Shown: one piece after another, positions 50,635-50,635 of the stretch | Numbering within the stretch: the stretch's first letter is position 1 | How the letters are laid out: the number at the start of each line of letters is the position of its first letter | DNA from: an uncultured Thiogranum sp. | GTDB lineage: Bacteria; Pseudomonadota; Gammaproteobacteria; DSM-19610 | DNA: 50,635 nucleotides | Assembly: GCA_913053655.1 (NCBI GenBank) | Contig: CAJXFW010000004.1 | Location: 1-50,635 of the forward strand | Direction: 5' to 3' | Made by a program: the position numbers and the translations under genes | The notes under the pieces: generated by a model | What the model was told of the DNA's origin: nothing | What the model saw: the letters and a program-made list of their open reading frames with translations, nothing else | Databases searched by the model: none

Positions 50635-50635
50635 A

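Overview
The window looks like a chromosomal segment of a moderately GC-rich proteobacterium, most likely a gammaproteobacterium. It carries a FadE/FadI/FadJ/FadD-type beta-oxidation operon, a Cus-type copper/silver efflux system, an arsenosugar operon, and secreted proteins with Gram-negative signal peptides and outer-membrane barrels. No rRNA or tRNA gene is visible, so the lineage cannot be fixed further.

Layout. (1) 1-6480, minus strand: a seven-gene arsenic operon. It runs from a sterol-desaturase-like membrane hydroxylase through a TVP38-rhodanese fusion, a mercuric-reductase-like flavoprotein, the radical SAM enzyme ArsS and two arsenosugar glycosyltransferases to ArsM, which is cut by the window edge. 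An AT-rich triple inverted-repeat operator lies in front (6540-6571). Both glycosyltransferase genes carry in-frame insertions of one palindromic repeat family. In the second gene the repeat sits inside a 172-bp MITE-like element. (2) 6738-13196, minus: cusC-cusB-cusA and a cysteine-rich periplasmic protein. (3) 13354-16759, plus: a decayed cusA relic, two small exported proteins, a DcaP-like porin and a diheme cytochrome c. (4) 17030-20796, plus: a MerR regulator, a glutaredoxin-like protein, a long-spacer MerR-type promoter, a P-II-like protein and a copper P-type ATPase with YHS and heavy-metal-binding N-terminal domains. (5) 20826-29367: TauE/SafE permease, malate dehydrogenase, a DUF5676 / orphan Rieske / FAD oxidoreductase / YHS group, citrate synthase, a TlpA thioredoxin with an unknown partner, and a class V aminotransferase. 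(6) 29460-38036, plus: a YiiX-like papain-fold protein followed by FadE, thiolase, the FadJ-type multifunctional protein and an acyl-CoA ligase. (7) 38037-50635, minus: a polymorphic-toxin island with AT-rich variable tips.

The most unusual part is the toxin island. A 2570-residue RHS/YD-repeat protein lacks the last RHS strands, the RHS core and the toxin tip. Where these should follow, it instead carries thrombospondin-type-3 calcium repeats, two PQQ-like propellers and Ig-like repeats. The missing RHS end and tip are encoded directly downstream as a separate small ORF with its own Sec signal peptide, and its ribosome-binding site overlaps the stop codon of the big gene. This split module occurs twice with an exact 1524-bp period: the 3' end of the big gene, the signal-peptide core and a variable tip with an immunity gene. 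The downstream copy keeps only about 200 bp of the big gene. A further 58-bp scrap lies between two 158-bp direct repeats. Upstream are another small secreted toxin-like protein with its putative immunity gene and an Imm32-like gene.

The metal genes fit together functionally. Arsenic is methylated and turned into arsenosugar derivatives in region 1. Copper/silver is removed across the envelope by CusCBA and from the cytoplasm by the ATPase, and the MerR regulator probably controls the P-II/ATPase transcript.
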